From positions 1 to 62,704 of the forward strand of contig JANXZO010000019.1 of the NCBI GenBank assembly GCA_025355465.1: a stretch of DNA of 62,704 bases, given 5' to 3'. The stretch is from Bacteroidales bacterium. GTDB taxonomy: Bacteria; Bacteroidota; Bacteroidia; Bacteroidales; FEN-979. Under the pieces are notes generated by a model. It saw only the letters and a program-made list of their open reading frames with translations. It had not been told where the DNA came from and ran no database searches. Positions 51,458-59,282 of the stretch are shown here, piece after piece (within the stretch, counting starts at the first letter, position 1; each line of letters starts with the position of its first letter). The position numbers and the translations under genes are program-made.

Positions 51458-52829
51458 GTAGACGCACTCTTAGCATCGTTTCAAACTCAGGGGGCAGATG
51501 GTTCTCCGGGTCGAAGTTTATCAATGCCTGGTCAAAGGCTGCTTCCGAAATGCCATCTCCTTCCAGTTGGCCGGCGTAGTGCTCCACGAGTGCAGGCAAC
51601 GGCTGGTTGTCATTGCACCGAAGTCGTTGTTGCAAGGCAAGGTTTACCTCGTCAATGGTCCCCACGCATTCAAAAGGCTTCTCCTCATCCATTCCGGTAA
51701 GCTGATCAAACAGCGGGATCAGCGACATATCTTCAAACAGGTTCTTTCCGAAAATGGCAACCAGCTGGTCCTCCTTTATAAACGGCGACAGAATAATCCA
51801 GGTAAACAGGCATTTTGCACACGCCCCGCACCAGCTGTCGGTTTTACTTCCGGCATTGCAACTTTTAAACACCCTGTGATAGCGGGTAAACCCGGCAAAC
51901 AACTTTGCGATCTGCAGTTCACTGAGCGGCCGCAGGAAACTGAAATAATGCATTCCGGGGGCCACAAATTTATTCAGGTAGTTGATAAAGTCTGTTTCAA
52001 ATTCATATGATTTTGAATACTGATGATTGATGGTGGTTCCTTCGATGGTCGCTTCGTTGGCGCTCGATTCATTCGATAAAACAAGATAACTTTTGTCGGA
52101 AAGATGGGCGGCCAGCAGCGCGGTAAAGGCGAGCATGGCCGAAAAAGGGGTGTGACCATTAAGAAAACCGAGGGCATTCAATTCCAGCAATGTTGGATCA
52201 ATGGTCCTGAACCCTTCTACGAGCTGCTCCCGCGGGATCCCTGCAGCATTTACCGACTCCAGGGTTGCACCCCGTGGATTCAGGATGAACGGCAGGTTCC
52301 CTTTATCCATCCCCAAAATCTCAAGGGTTACCGACGAATCCTTGCCCCCTCCGACCGGGATCAGGCAACTGCCCTGAGCCTGGCTTCGAAATGGCTGTAA
52401 AAACTTCCCGCTGTCAGCTTCCATTTCGAACAGTGTCTCTTGACAGGCTTCAATTCCGTTGAGGTAAAAGAACTCGCCCAACCCATGAAACCAGAGCTTT
52501 TTCCACCAGGCAACCTGCTCACCGGTTAGGGCATGAGGCTTAATAATGATTCGGGGAGAACAAGCGGCTTTCCAGTAGCTGATCATCTCAACAAGCCCGA
52601 TATTGAAGAGGAATACGGGCAAACCGGCAATAATCCGCTCATCAGAGATAAACCATGACTTCCGTGGTAACCTGAGCGCGGGATAAAAATGATAACGGTC
52701 GGCCAGGTTGAAATGAAAACGCACATCCAGTCCGCGCTCCGTGAGGGTGTAGGTGTAATTTTCAAAGATAAAATGGGGAAACTCCTCCCGTAGCTCAAGA
52801 AATTTTTCCTGCCTCGTTGACTTGACCAT
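51450..52829 (-). CDS. murL: MurL-like glutamate epimerase of peptidoglycan precursor (PP-loop ATPase fold)
   Basis: 459 residues. An N-terminal domain (1-140) precedes a PP-loop: LIPVGGGKDSSVTLEIL near 156-172, then SNESSANEATIEGT near 252-265. A cysteine set, Cys324 plus WCGACAKC (334-340), could bind a metal. This layout and the 8-base overlap with murD fit MurL, an enzyme known from Xanthomonas that uses ATP to convert UDP-MurNAc-L-Ala-L-Glu to the D-Glu form after MurD2 has added L-Glu. Adenylation of the glutamate carboxylate would suit the PP-loop. MurL identity is inferred from pattern and context, not from an alignment. Another PP-loop amidotransferase-type enzyme is the main alternative. 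Confidence 0.6.
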   Translation of the reverse strand: MVKSTRQEKFLELREEFPHFIFENYTYTLTERGLDVRFHFNLADRYHFYPALRLPRKSWFISDERIIAGLPVFLFNIGLVEMISYWKAACSPRIIIKPHALTGEQVAWWKKLWFHGLGEFFYLNGIEACQETLFEMEADSGKFLQPFRSQAQGSCLIPVGGGKDSSVTLEILGMDKGNLPFILNPRGATLESVNAAGIPREQLVEGFRTIDPTLLELNALGFLNGHTPFSAMLAFTALLAAHLSDKSYLVLSNESSANEATIEGTTINHQYSKSYEFETDFINYLNKFVAPGMHYFSFLRPLSELQIAKLFAGFTRYHRVFKSCNAGSKTDSWCGACAKCLFTWIILSPFIKEDQLVAIFGKNLFEDMSLIPLFDQLTGMDEEKPFECVGTIDEVNLALQQRLRCNDNQPLPALVEHYAGQLEGDGISEAAFDQALINFDPENHLPPEFETMLRVRLHD

Positions 52830-52847
52830 GAAATGGTATTATATTTG
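52817..52847 (+). promoter_or_regulatory. Promoter of algH (yqgE)
   Basis: TTG at 52817-52819, a 20-base spacer, and TATATTTG at 52840-52847 match the Bacteroidota consensus fully. The start site would be near 52853, supporting the ATG at 52888 rather than an earlier one. The -33 box lies within the first codons of the divergent murL gene. Confidence 0.7.
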
Positions 52848-52861
52848 TCAGGATGCTGTCG

Positions 52862-52869
52862 CAAAACTA
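52862..52869 (-). promoter_or_regulatory. -7 element for the murL-murD transcript
   Basis: TAGTTTTG on the minus strand, an exact -7 match. Transcription would start near 52856, giving a 27-base leader to the murL ATG. It faces the algH promoter, so the two RNA polymerase footprints overlap. Confidence 0.4.
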
Positions 52870-52887
52870 CGAAAATTGTCCGACATC

Positions 52888-53448
52888 ATGGAAAAACGAA
52901 TCATAAAACCGAAGCAGGGTATCATCCTCATTTCAGAGCCGTCGCTGCGTGACTTTTACTTCCGCCAGTCTGTGGTGTTGCTGGCCGAACACAACGAAGA
53001 TGGAACCTTCGGCGTGATCATTAATAAACCCATCGAAGCCCGCGTAAAAGATGTGATCAGGGATTTCCCCGATTTCGATGGAACCATGTCTCTTGGCGGA
53101 CCCGTAAAAACCGATAGTATTTTCTTCATTCACACCCTCGATGAAATTGAAGATGCCATGCCGATCATGGAGGGTCTTTACTGGGGAGGCAACATCGATG
53201 TCATCCGCGACCGGATTCTGGCAGGGACTTTACACGACAACGAGATCCGGTTCTTCGCTGGATACGCTGGATGGAATCCAAGTCAGCTGGATGCCGAGAT
53301 CAAAGAAAAATCGTGGGTGCTCTCCCATATCACAGCCGAAGAGGTGATCAGACAAAAACAGGAAAGACGCTGGAGCGATTATCTGAAAAACATGGGCACG
53401 GATTACGCCATCTGGGCCAATTTTCCGGCCGACCCCTCTTTCAACTAA
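52888..53448 (+). CDS. YqgE/AlgH family protein
   Basis: 186 residues from the ATG at 52888; an ATG at 52822 lies upstream of the transcription start. It shows the family pattern: GIILISEPSLRDFYFRQSVVLLAEH, then FGVIINKPIE, SLGGPVKTDSIFFIH, and YWGGNIDVIRDR, followed by FFAGYAGWNPSQLDAEI. The biochemical role is unclear; AlgH in Pseudomonas is linked to regulation. It diverges from murL and is followed 9 bases later by a membrane protein. Confidence 0.9.
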   Translation: MEKRIIKPKQGIILISEPSLRDFYFRQSVVLLAEHNEDGTFGVIINKPIEARVKDVIRDFPDFDGTMSLGGPVKTDSIFFIHTLDEIEDAMPIMEGLYWGGNIDVIRDRILAGTLHDNEIRFFAGYAGWNPSQLDAEIKEKSWVLSHITAEEVIRQKQERRWSDYLKNMGTDYAIWANFPADPSFN

Positions 53449-53457
53449 CAATTTATA

Positions 53458-54171
53458 ATGAAACGATCCGATCTTTATACACTGGGAGCCATTGTGGTTA
53501 TCCTCCTTCCATTCTTTATTTTCCCCTCCTTCCTGGAAAGCTACCGTGATATCAATTCGAAATTTCCTTATCTGGCCAGCTTTGTCAAATTTGCCATCCT
53601 GGCCACTTTTGGCGAAAGTCTGGGGCTGCGTATCCGTTCAGGTCGCTACTGGCAGAAAGGGTTCGGACTGATTCCCCGCGCTATTGTATGGGGATTTCTC
53701 GGTATTTCGATCAAGATGGCCTTTGTGATTTTCGGTGAAGGGGGACCGATGATCGTAAAAACTTTGGGGGTTGCCTTTCCTACCACCGTTCCTTCTGATG
53801 TTCTCAGACAGCCAGGGTTCAGCTGGCTGAAATTGCTGTCGGCGTTCAGCGTCGGGCTAACACTGAATATCTTCTTCGCCCCGGTTTTCATGACGTGTCA
53901 TCGCATTACCGACATGCACATTCAGACCACCGGTGGTACAATTAAAGGTTTTTTCACACCTGTTCCGGTACGTGAATACATCACCAACATGGAGTGGCCT
54001 GTTTTCTGGGATTTCGTGCTAAAAAAAACCATCCCCTTCTTCTGGATTCCTGCGCAAACGCTCAACTTCATGCTGCCGGAAGAGTACCGTATCCTTGTCG
54101 CGGCCATCTACAGTATCATTCTGGGCATCCTCATGTCTGTTGCCAGTACCATGCAGCTGAAAAGACTGTAA
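53458..54171 (+). CDS. Mpv17/PMP22-like membrane protein
   Basis: 237 residues with five or six hydrophobic segments. The C-terminal part, MEWPVFWDFVLKKTIPFFW, then IPAQTLNFMLPEEYRILVA, then YSIILGILMS, follows the Mpv17 pattern: W-P, then Q-x2-NF, then P-x2-R-x2, then a final helix ending in S. Mpv17 proteins are best known from eukaryotic organelles, where they are thought to form channels. Bacterial relatives are less studied. It starts 9 bases after the YqgE gene and is probably co-transcribed. The call rests on a short C-terminal signature. Confidence 0.5.
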   Translation: MKRSDLYTLGAIVVILLPFFIFPSFLESYRDINSKFPYLASFVKFAILATFGESLGLRIRSGRYWQKGFGLIPRAIVWGFLGISIKMAFVIFGEGGPMIVKTLGVAFPTTVPSDVLRQPGFSWLKLLSAFSVGLTLNIFFAPVFMTCHRITDMHIQTTGGTIKGFFTPVPVREYITNMEWPVFWDFVLKKTIPFFWIPAQTLNFMLPEEYRILVAAIYSIILGILMSVASTMQLKRL

Positions 54172-54179
54172 ATCAAGGT

Positions 54180-56015
54180 TTAGTCAACCAAAACTTTGCG
54201 CGTCACCTGAAAGTCTCCCGCTTTTACAACAAGGAAGTAAGCTCCGGCGCTTAATCCCGACAGATCTGTTTCCACCAGGTTTTTTCCGGGCTTCAGGATT
54301 CCGGCCTCCTGCAGTCGTAAAGTTTGGCCGGTCACATTCATAATTTCGATGTTTACCCTTGCCGCAGTTTCCAGCGCTACAACAAACCGCGTCGTCAGGT
54401 GTGCCGGGTTCGGATAACTCTGTGACACCTCAAAACCTGGTCTGTTCTGCATCTCACCGGTACCCACGAAAAATCCCATCGGGAAGTTGATGTACTCCAT
54501 GAAGTTCTCATCGCCGGCACCGGTTCCCGGGGCATAATCCTCCTGAAACACGACATGAACGGTTTGATCTGTAACGGGAGCAACAGCCGGGTAAACGCAT
54601 TCGGAGTATATGAACTGAAAATCGGAGGTCAGCTCCTTAATGCCATTCCAGGCGCCTCCGCCATCTGCAGTGGCATTGCTGTAAATACGACGAAAGTAGA
54701 TGCCATCCACCGGATTTGCCGGTGTAAGGGCCGAATAAACCACCACGAGATTGTCGTTCGCATCAATGGAAAGCTGTGGCTGTGATGTTAGTCCTACACC
54801 ATAACTTGGCTGGCCGCTTAAAATATTCAGGGTTGCCGTATCCGGAACTACCCATCCGATGAGATTACCGCCTGCCACCAGGTAATCAAGTGTATAAGAA
54901 CTCACCGTAGTCGAATCCAGAGTAGGCATCGATTCATTCCAGTAAATTAGCCCTTCGGTGCTCGTGGGATAATAATACCATCCGCCCGGAGGTGTGGTAA
55001 TGACGTCATGAAACCAGATGTCCCTTCCGAAAACTACGTGAACCTTGCCCTGCGAGTCAAGCGCAATGGCCGATGTTCCGTCGCCGCTCCCGTAAGGAAC
55101 CGTCACATCAGGAATGTTGAATGGATTCCATGGAGACTGATATACCACAGTCTTCTGCCAGGTATTGCCATTGTCGGTCGATTTGAACACCAGGCCGTCA
55201 AAATAGTCGAACCCGTAAGTAAAAGCCAGGGTTTTGCCCACCGGCTGGGCCCAGAAGTAACGCAAACTGGCGATTCCGGTAAAAAAATCCGAGCCCAGTC
55301 CGTCGATGAGCATCCCATTGATCTCCCAGGTAACTCCGCCATCCGAAGAGCGGTAATAAAGCAGTGCATCATCCTGCCCCAGATACGGATCGTCATAAAC
55401 ATAAGCCAACACATGAATATACTGATGTTCCGTTCCGCTGGTGATCATCGAATGCCATACAAGCGAATAGTTTCCCGGAGGCGGAGGCAGAACGCTCTCA
55501 ATCCAGCTGCCGGTTCCCTTTGTCTCCCGTCTCAGTAATTTAATGGGTCCGTCGCCGGCCACATACTGATAGTGCGCAACGATCTCACCATTCGGGCCCC
55601 ACGGTGCATAACTCGGAAAAGCGTTGTTGGCATCATTACCGAGATGCAATGCAGCGCCGCTCCAGGTACTCCCGTTGTTGAAATTGTAGGCGGTGCCACG
55701 ATCGGGAAGCCCGGACGCTGCCTTGAACATCCAGGTAGCGCCAAGGTTGCCGTCAGGGTAGGCATAAATTCGGTTCATCATGTTCCCGGAATTATAGGTC
55801 TGGGTGTCATACCACGTATTTCCGATCACAAAAGCACTGCTTGGCTTCTCGCCGGGGATAATTTTTCCCGCAACGGACAACGCCTCTTCAGGTGAAGGTG
55901 CAGGTGCCATCAGAACGGCCTTTCCGCGGTCCATTCGATCGGTAACATGCTGCTTCTGCGCGTAGGTTGCTGAAGCTATCAAGGTGAGCGATAAAATGAG
56001 TAAATTTTTTTTCAT
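54180..56015 (-). CDS. Secreted BNR/sialidase-like repeat protein with T9SS type A sorting domain
   Basis: 611 residues with a signal peptide (MKKNLLILSLTLIASATYAQ). Two Asp-box motifs are visible, YRSSDGGVTW near 230 and FKSTDNGNTWQKT near 290, of the kind found in sialidase-type propellers. The Arg triad of a catalytic sialidase is not evident, so this may be a binding or structural propeller. The last 80 residues are a type A sorting domain (VSQSYPNPAHLTTRFVV; LSAGAYFLVVKAG). A long N-terminal prosegment contains APSPEEALSVAGKIIPGEK. Its own -7 element is seen upstream. Confidence 0.8.
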   Translation of the reverse strand: MKKNLLILSLTLIASATYAQKQHVTDRMDRGKAVLMAPAPSPEEALSVAGKIIPGEKPSSAFVIGNTWYDTQTYNSGNMMNRIYAYPDGNLGATWMFKAASGLPDRGTAYNFNNGSTWSGAALHLGNDANNAFPSYAPWGPNGEIVAHYQYVAGDGPIKLLRRETKGTGSWIESVLPPPPGNYSLVWHSMITSGTEHQYIHVLAYVYDDPYLGQDDALLYYRSSDGGVTWEINGMLIDGLGSDFFTGIASLRYFWAQPVGKTLAFTYGFDYFDGLVFKSTDNGNTWQKTVVYQSPWNPFNIPDVTVPYGSGDGTSAIALDSQGKVHVVFGRDIWFHDVITTPPGGWYYYPTSTEGLIYWNESMPTLDSTTVSSYTLDYLVAGGNLIGWVVPDTATLNILSGQPSYGVGLTSQPQLSIDANDNLVVVYSALTPANPVDGIYFRRIYSNATADGGGAWNGIKELTSDFQFIYSECVYPAVAPVTDQTVHVVFQEDYAPGTGAGDENFMEYINFPMGFFVGTGEMQNRPGFEVSQSYPNPAHLTTRFVVALETAARVNIEIMNVTGQTLRLQEAGILKPGKNLVETDLSGLSAGAYFLVVKAGDFQVTRKVLVD

Positions 56016-56073
56016 GATTTTCGTCCTTAACTATAGCAAGTCATAAAATTCTGCTAATTATTGACAACTCCTG

Positions 56074-56081
56074 CAAATGTA
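56074..56081 (-). promoter_or_regulatory. -7 element for the BNR-repeat protein gene
   Basis: TACATTTG on the minus strand, an exact -7 match. The predicted start near 56068 leaves a leader of about 53 bases before the ATG at 56015. No -33 TTG is seen at the expected distance. Confidence 0.4.
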
Positions 56082-56155
56082 ATTGGTTTATTTAAAAAAT
56101 ATTTACATTTTTGTTGTCCTGAATTTCCCTCATTCAACCATGCAAACGGAATCCT

Positions 56156-57472
56156 ATGAAAGATACTCCCATTAACTACGAGATTGTTACCCGACACATC
56201 GCAGAAAGCAAAATACGCAGCATCGGAAAGGCCTCCATCCGTGAAATCAAACGCCTGATCAACGGAATAGAGAAGGAGACCGGTGAGAAGTTTGTGCGCA
56301 TGGAGATGGGAGTACCCGGTTTACCTGCCACCGAGATCGGTGTTCTTGCCGAGATTGAAGCCCTGAAACGGGGAGTGGCAGCTGTTTATCCCGACATTGA
56401 AGGCGTGCCGTTGCTGAAGCAGGAAGCGGCACGATTTGTCAAGATGTTCCTCGACATTGAGGTGGATGCAGCCAACTGTCTGCCAACCGTGGGCAGCATG
56501 CAGGGCGGATTTGCAGCATTCCTTACATTTTCCAAGATCCATAAGGAGAAAGATACGACCCTGTTCATCGATCCGGGATTTCCTGTGCATCACCAGCAAC
56601 ATCGGGTGCTTGGACAAAAATTCGAATCGTTCGATGTGTACGAATACCGCGGCGAAAAACTGAGGGCCAAACTGGAATCCTATTTTTCGAAAGGCAACAT
56701 CCATTCGGTACTTTACTCCAATCCAAACAACCCGTCGTGGATCTGTTTTACCGATACCGAACTCCGTATCATCGGCGAACTGGCAAATCAGTACAATGTA
56801 ATTATAATCGAAGACCTGGCTTATGTCGCCATGGATTTCCGCAAGGATTACTCAAAACCCGGTGTGCCCCCTTTCCAGCCAACGGTTGCAAAATACACCG
56901 ACAACTATGTCATGCTCATTTCGAGTTCCAAAGCGTTTAGTTATGCAGGGCAGCGCATCGGACTGATGATCGTATCCAACAAGCTTTTCAACACCCAGGC
57001 ACCCGATCTGCTTCAATATTACACCACCGACAATGTCGGACGTGCCCTGATCTTCGGAACAGTGTATGCGCTGAGTGCAGGAACTGCTCATTCAACGCAG
57101 TACGCCCTGGCAGCCATGCTCAAAGCCGCTAACGACGGCGACCTCGACTTTGTTGAAGTGGTGCGCGAATACGGTGAGAAGGCCAAAATAATGAAGAAGA
57201 TGTTTACGGGAAATGGGTTCAACATCGTTTACGACAAAGATGAAGATGACCCCATTGCCGATGGGTTTTATTTCACGTTTAGCTATCCCGGATTTACCGG
57301 CGAGGCCCTGCTGGAGGAGATGCTGTACTATGGAATCAGCGCCATTGCGCTTTCCATCACGGGTAGCGAACGCATCGAAGGCATCCGTGCCTGTGTGTCG
57401 CTGGTTACCCGCGAACAGTTCCCTACCCTCGAAGCCAGACTGAAAAAATTTCATGAAAGTCATCCGGTTTAG
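56156..57472 (+). CDS. PLP-dependent aminotransferase (class I/II)
   Basis: 438 residues with fold type I features: SMQGGFAAFLTF, SNPNNPSWICF with the Asn that contacts PLP, EDLAYVAMDFRKDY, and ISSSKAFSYAGQRIGLM, whose Lys forms the Schiff base. GSERIEGIRACVSLV near the C-terminus includes the substrate carboxylate Arg. The substrate cannot be assigned. Members of this subgroup in Bacteroidota are annotated only as pyridoxal phosphate-dependent aminotransferase. It stands alone between a T9SS cargo and a secreted unknown. Confidence 0.88.
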   Translation: MKDTPINYEIVTRHIAESKIRSIGKASIREIKRLINGIEKETGEKFVRMEMGVPGLPATEIGVLAEIEALKRGVAAVYPDIEGVPLLKQEAARFVKMFLDIEVDAANCLPTVGSMQGGFAAFLTFSKIHKEKDTTLFIDPGFPVHHQQHRVLGQKFESFDVYEYRGEKLRAKLESYFSKGNIHSVLYSNPNNPSWICFTDTELRIIGELANQYNVIIIEDLAYVAMDFRKDYSKPGVPPFQPTVAKYTDNYVMLISSSKAFSYAGQRIGLMIVSNKLFNTQAPDLLQYYTTDNVGRALIFGTVYALSAGTAHSTQYALAAMLKAANDGDLDFVEVVREYGEKAKIMKKMFTGNGFNIVYDKDEDDPIADGFYFTFSYPGFTGEALLEEMLYYGISAIALSITGSERIEGIRACVSLVTREQFPTLEARLKKFHESHPV

Positions 57473-57686
57473 AGAACCTCACTTGGTTTTAAGGTTATTA
57501 ACATGACCGCCGCCTGATTTTGCCGTCCTGCATCCCAAATTCCGCTTAATTTATTATAATCACCTGCTTTTCTATCAGTTGAACCTGTTTTCAATGAACA
57601 TTCCCCCGTTCACAAAATAGCAGGAAACCATGCAGGTTGTGAACCTGAACAGCCAATATTTGTATCCGGATAATCTGCATCAGGTC

Positions 57687-58448
57687 ATGAAGTACAGACT
57701 GACCCTGCTGGTGGTTGGTTTATTACTGCTCGGGAGTTCCTACCCCCGTGATGTGTATATTGACGAACGCACCAGTACGGAGGTGTTTTTTAAGGTACCG
57801 GAAAAAGTCTTTCCCGGTCATTGGTATGGACCACGGATCAATGCTGAGGTAGAGCCGCTTTCACGGAGTGAGCGCCAGCGGATGATCACCATCCTCCTGC
57901 GCGCATTCTCCAAATATCCTGACCAGGTGCTGCGCGATAATCTCAGTCGCATCTATCTTTTCCGCACAATGAGGTTCTATGGCGTACCTTATGGCGGCAC
58001 CAATGCAGCAAATACAGTTTACATGAGCGACGACGAGAGCAATCCCATCTTCTCCGACCGGTTTATCGAAAATGTTTTCCACCACGAATTTTCAAGTGTC
58101 TTAAAGCGAGCCTATCCGCACAAATTTAAAACAGAGAAATGGGAGCTGGCGAATCCTTCCAGTTTCAGTTATGGCAGCGGTGGCGTAGATGCCATGCTCA
58201 ATGGTGAAGCCTCCATGGATTTCGACCCGGAATTGTTTGAACGCGGATTTTTATCAAAATATTCCCAGGCCTCCATCGAAGAAGATGTAAATGTTTGTGC
58301 CCAGAATCTCTTCACCGGTTCCCGCGAATTCTGGGATATCGTTGACAACAACGACCGCATTCGCAAAAAAATCATGCTCCTCATCGCATTCTACCACAGC
58401 GTCGATCCTGTTTTCACAGAAGAATACTTCAGAAAGATTAAGTTGTGA
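57687..58448 (+). CDS. Secreted protein of unknown function, possibly zinc metallopeptidase-related
   Basis: About 253 residues from the ATG at 57687, chosen because it is followed at once by a signal-like segment (MKYRLTLLVVGLLLLGSS); the frame is open further upstream. A VFHHEFSSVLKRAYP segment near residue 132 recalls an HExxH site, but the second His is a Ser, so zinc catalysis is doubtful. The fold otherwise resembles small putative metallopeptidases with an AFYHSVDPVFTEEYF C-terminus. No T9SS domain is present. A degenerate or non-catalytic relative is my preferred view. Confidence 0.5.
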   Translation: MKYRLTLLVVGLLLLGSSYPRDVYIDERTSTEVFFKVPEKVFPGHWYGPRINAEVEPLSRSERQRMITILLRAFSKYPDQVLRDNLSRIYLFRTMRFYGVPYGGTNAANTVYMSDDESNPIFSDRFIENVFHHEFSSVLKRAYPHKFKTEKWELANPSSFSYGSGGVDAMLNGEASMDFDPELFERGFLSKYSQASIEEDVNVCAQNLFTGSREFWDIVDNNDRIRKKIMLLIAFYHSVDPVFTEEYFRKIKL

Positions 58449-58547
58449 GTCGTTATTGAGGAACCTTTTCAACGATGCATGCCCCCCGTTCGTCGGGTTT
58501 AACGCCAAACCAGACGATTCCATCTGTACCCCCCTTGCCATCTGCTG

Positions 58548-58555
58548 TATCTTTG
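58548..58555 (+). promoter_or_regulatory. -7 element for the 79-residue secreted protein
   Basis: TATCTTTG, an exact -7 match, 28 bases upstream of the ATG at 58583, so the small gene has its own transcription signal. Confidence 0.5.
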
Positions 58556-58582
58556 CTTCATCAAACTCAAACAACAACCAAA

Positions 58583-58822
58583 ATGAAAGCAACATCTATT
58601 ATCTTAGCAGCCGCCCTTGCCTTCTCAGTGAATGGTCTTTGCGCCGAAACCAATAATGAATCCCTCCCGGTCTCAAACAGCAACAAAGAAATTATTTTAA
58701 CATCCCTTGCACCCACTTTGCCCAATGTGGCGACTTTTGAAGATGCCGTGGCCGATTCTTCAGCGGTAACCGATTACAGCTACCTGGCACCCACAACACC
58801 CACTGTAGCCGACTTCGAATAA
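58583..58822 (+). CDS. Small secreted protein with a duplicated LAPTxPxVAxFE motif
   Basis: 79 residues. A signal peptide (MKATSIILAAALAFSVNGLCA) ends near residue 21. The mature acidic peptide carries two copies of one motif, SLAPTLPNVATFEDAV and YLAPTTPTVADFE, the second ending exactly at the C-terminus. It contains no cysteine after the signal region except at the cleavage site. Its own -7 element and a strong terminator bracket it, so it is a complete monocistronic unit. I recognise no characterised family. Confidence 0.7.
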   Translation: MKATSIILAAALAFSVNGLCAETNNESLPVSNSNKEIILTSLAPTLPNVATFEDAVADSSAVTDYSYLAPTTPTVADFE

Positions 58823-58849
58823 TACTCTGTTTACCTTCCTCAACTGTGC

Positions 58850-58877
58850 GAAGCTGCCCCAACGGGTGGCTTCTTTC
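58850..58877 (+). terminator. Terminator after the small secreted protein gene
   Basis: A 10-bp stem (58850-58859 with 58864-58873, two wobble pairs) closes a CAAC tetraloop and is followed by a T-rich run, 28 bases after the stop codon. Confidence 0.65.
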
Positions 58878-59030
58878 GTTTATAAACCTAACACATTGCA
58901 ATCCATTCCCCTGATTAAACCGATTCTAAATTATCCATATTCTGTTATTTTCTTAACATTGAGCCATTCCGCATCCGGGAAAATTCAGTAATTTCGTCCC
59001 ACATAACAAATCCTAAAAATCTCTTCAGCT

Positions 59031-59261
59031 ATGGCTAAAATCAAGGGAGATATCGTGATCAACACCGAGCGCTGCAAAGGTTGTGAAGTGTGCATTGCCG
59101 CCTGTCCATTCACGGTGATTGCGATGTCGAAGGACGTGAACAGCAAAGGTTACCATTTCGCCATGAAAGTCAATGACGAATGCACAGGCTGCACAAACTG
59201 CGCCGTAGTATGCCCCGACGGGGTGATCACTGTTTACCGCGCTAAAGTCACCACCGAATAA
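59031..59261 (+). CDS. korD: 4Fe-4S ferredoxin subunit of 2-oxoacid oxidoreductase
   Basis: 76 residues with two 4Fe-4S cluster motifs: CKGCEVCIAACP near 14-25 and CTGCTNCAVVCP near 51-62. It is the electron-transfer subunit of the 2-oxoacid:ferredoxin oxidoreductase encoded downstream, accepting electrons from the TPP site and passing them to ferredoxin. TAATTTCG (58989-58996), one mismatch from the -7 consensus, precedes it. The gene leads a four-gene operon with korA beginning 21 bases later. Confidence 0.92.
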   Translation: MAKIKGDIVINTERCKGCEVCIAACPFTVIAMSKDVNSKGYHFAMKVNDECTGCTNCAVVCPDGVITVYRAKVTTE

Positions 59262-59282
59262 AACTCAAAAACATACAACTCA

